DNA of 64,000 bases from Fulvimarina sp039652615 (GTDB lineage Bacteria > Pseudomonadota > Alphaproteobacteria > Rhizobiales > Rhizobiaceae), in contig NZ_JBDJAC010000004.1 of assembly GCF_039652615.1 (NCBI RefSeq), positions 248,001 to 312,000 on the forward strand, read 5' to 3'. Made by a program: the position numbers and the translations under genes. Positions 63,479 to 64,000 of the stretch are shown here, piece after piece (position 1 is the first letter of the stretch; each line of letters begins with the position of its first letter). The notes under the pieces were generated by a model. The model was given only the letters and a program-made list of their open reading frames with translations, was not told where the DNA came from and made no database searches.

Positions 63479-63895
63479 ATGGCCGACATTCGGGTGATCT
63501 GCGCGATTGGGCAGATCGGGCAGCTTGGCCTTGACGGCGGCATGCCTTGGGAAGGAAGCAGCGATCGCGCCTATATAGAGGACGTCGAACGCTTCTTCGA
63601 GATTACACGCGGCCACGTCCTGATCTGCGGTCCCAAAACGGTCGCGTCCTTTCCTGATTTCGCCCATGAGGATCGCACGATCGTCACGATCCGTTCGTCC
63701 GATGATCCGGAAGAAGTATTGTCTCGTTTCAGCGAGCGCGTCGTCTACGTCGGCGGTGGACCTGCGGTGTGGGATGCCTATGCCAGATATGTGAGGCACT
63801 GGGATATCAACAGGTTACCCTATGACGGCGAGGCGGATACCTGGTTCGATCCGGCCTGGTTGCTTGCAGGCGGTAGCTCTTCCGTCAGCCGTTGA
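63479..63895 (+). CDS. Dihydrofolate reductase-like protein
   Basis: A 138-residue protein with a DHFR-like N-terminus (VICAIGQIGQLGLDGGMPWE), the VLICGPKTVASFP NADPH-region strand and VYVGGGPAVWDAY. It is about 20 residues shorter than standard FolA and ends in a rhizobial-type INRLPYDGEADTWFDPAW. It may be a second, divergent DHFR. The 105 bp after it contain a GATCTCGG/CCGAGATC hairpin at 63903-63920. Confidence 0.8.
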   Translation: MADIRVICAIGQIGQLGLDGGMPWEGSSDRAYIEDVERFFEITRGHVLICGPKTVASFPDFAHEDRTIVTIRSSDDPEEVLSRFSERVVYVGGGPAVWDAYARYVRHWDINRLPYDGEADTWFDPAWLLAGGSSSVSR

Positions 63896-64000
63896 GATTT
63901 GGGATCTCGGCACCGAGATCACGCGGATCGGCACCACAGTCCTGTCTGATCGTGGCGCAGGTGTATTCCATCGAAGATCTGACGAACGATGCCTGCTGGC

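Noticed and set aside
1..64000. CRISPR array
   Set aside because: No regularly spaced direct repeats were seen anywhere in the window.

Overview
The window looks like chromosomal DNA of a GC-rich alphaproteobacterium, most likely order Hyphomicrobiales (Rhizobiales). Evidence: the flagellar export arrangement flhA-fliR followed by small flagellar genes, a pqqABCDE operon, an rhizobial-type intergenic palindrome, a short alphaproteobacterial S21, DUF1036 and DUF465 proteins, and opgG/opgH/opgC glucan genes. The genus cannot be read from the sequence; Aurantimonadaceae-like is only a guess.

Layout. (1) 1-13.8 kb: a cell-envelope cluster. On the minus strand are an M23 peptidase fused to a lysozyme-like domain (running off the left edge), a caspase-like protease and a DUF1036 protein. 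On the plus strand are two small exported proteins, an ExbB/MotA channel protein, two ExbD/TolR proteins, a TonB-like periplasm-spanning protein, an FHA/TagH protein, an OmpA-type peptidoglycan binder and a TssA/ImpA protein. This is a set of type VI secretion accessory and regulatory parts joined to a proton-driven Exb-type motor, with no T6SS core gene in the window. (2) 13.9-20.8 kb: DUF2254, a membrane protein, rpsU, a TPR lipoprotein and a 1000-residue membrane hydrolase. (3) 20.9-24.3 kb: pqqABCDE, reading leftward. (4) 24.7-29.3 kb: end of a flagellar operon. (5) 29.5-43.7 kb: ordinary chromosomal genes, including two L,D-transpeptidases, yjbQ, an NDH-2, rpmJ, purEK, a double fasciclin protein, a TauE exporter and fadD.

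(6) 43.7-57.4 kb: an accessory region ending at a tRNA-Ile2(CAU) gene. Beside the tRNA are a frameshifted tyrosine integrase and an orphan DNA cytosine methyltransferase. Further in are an IS3 fragment, a GGDEF-EAL protein and an S24 (CI/LexA-like) repressor. At the left is a 5.4-kb segment bounded by inverted repeats: a perfect 59-bp outer pair and a nearly identical inner pair of about 166 bp. Within it, palindromes built on GAAACAG...CTGTTTC sit at the gene-block borders, separating a STAS-like gene, an SDR gene, a GNAT/small-ORF pair and an ECF41 sigma/monooxygenase pair. This modular architecture is the most unusual feature of the window besides the Exb/FHA/TssA cluster.

(7) 57.5-64 kb: core chromosome again, with opgG, opgH and opgC for osmoregulated periplasmic glucans, a MarR regulator and a DHFR-like gene.
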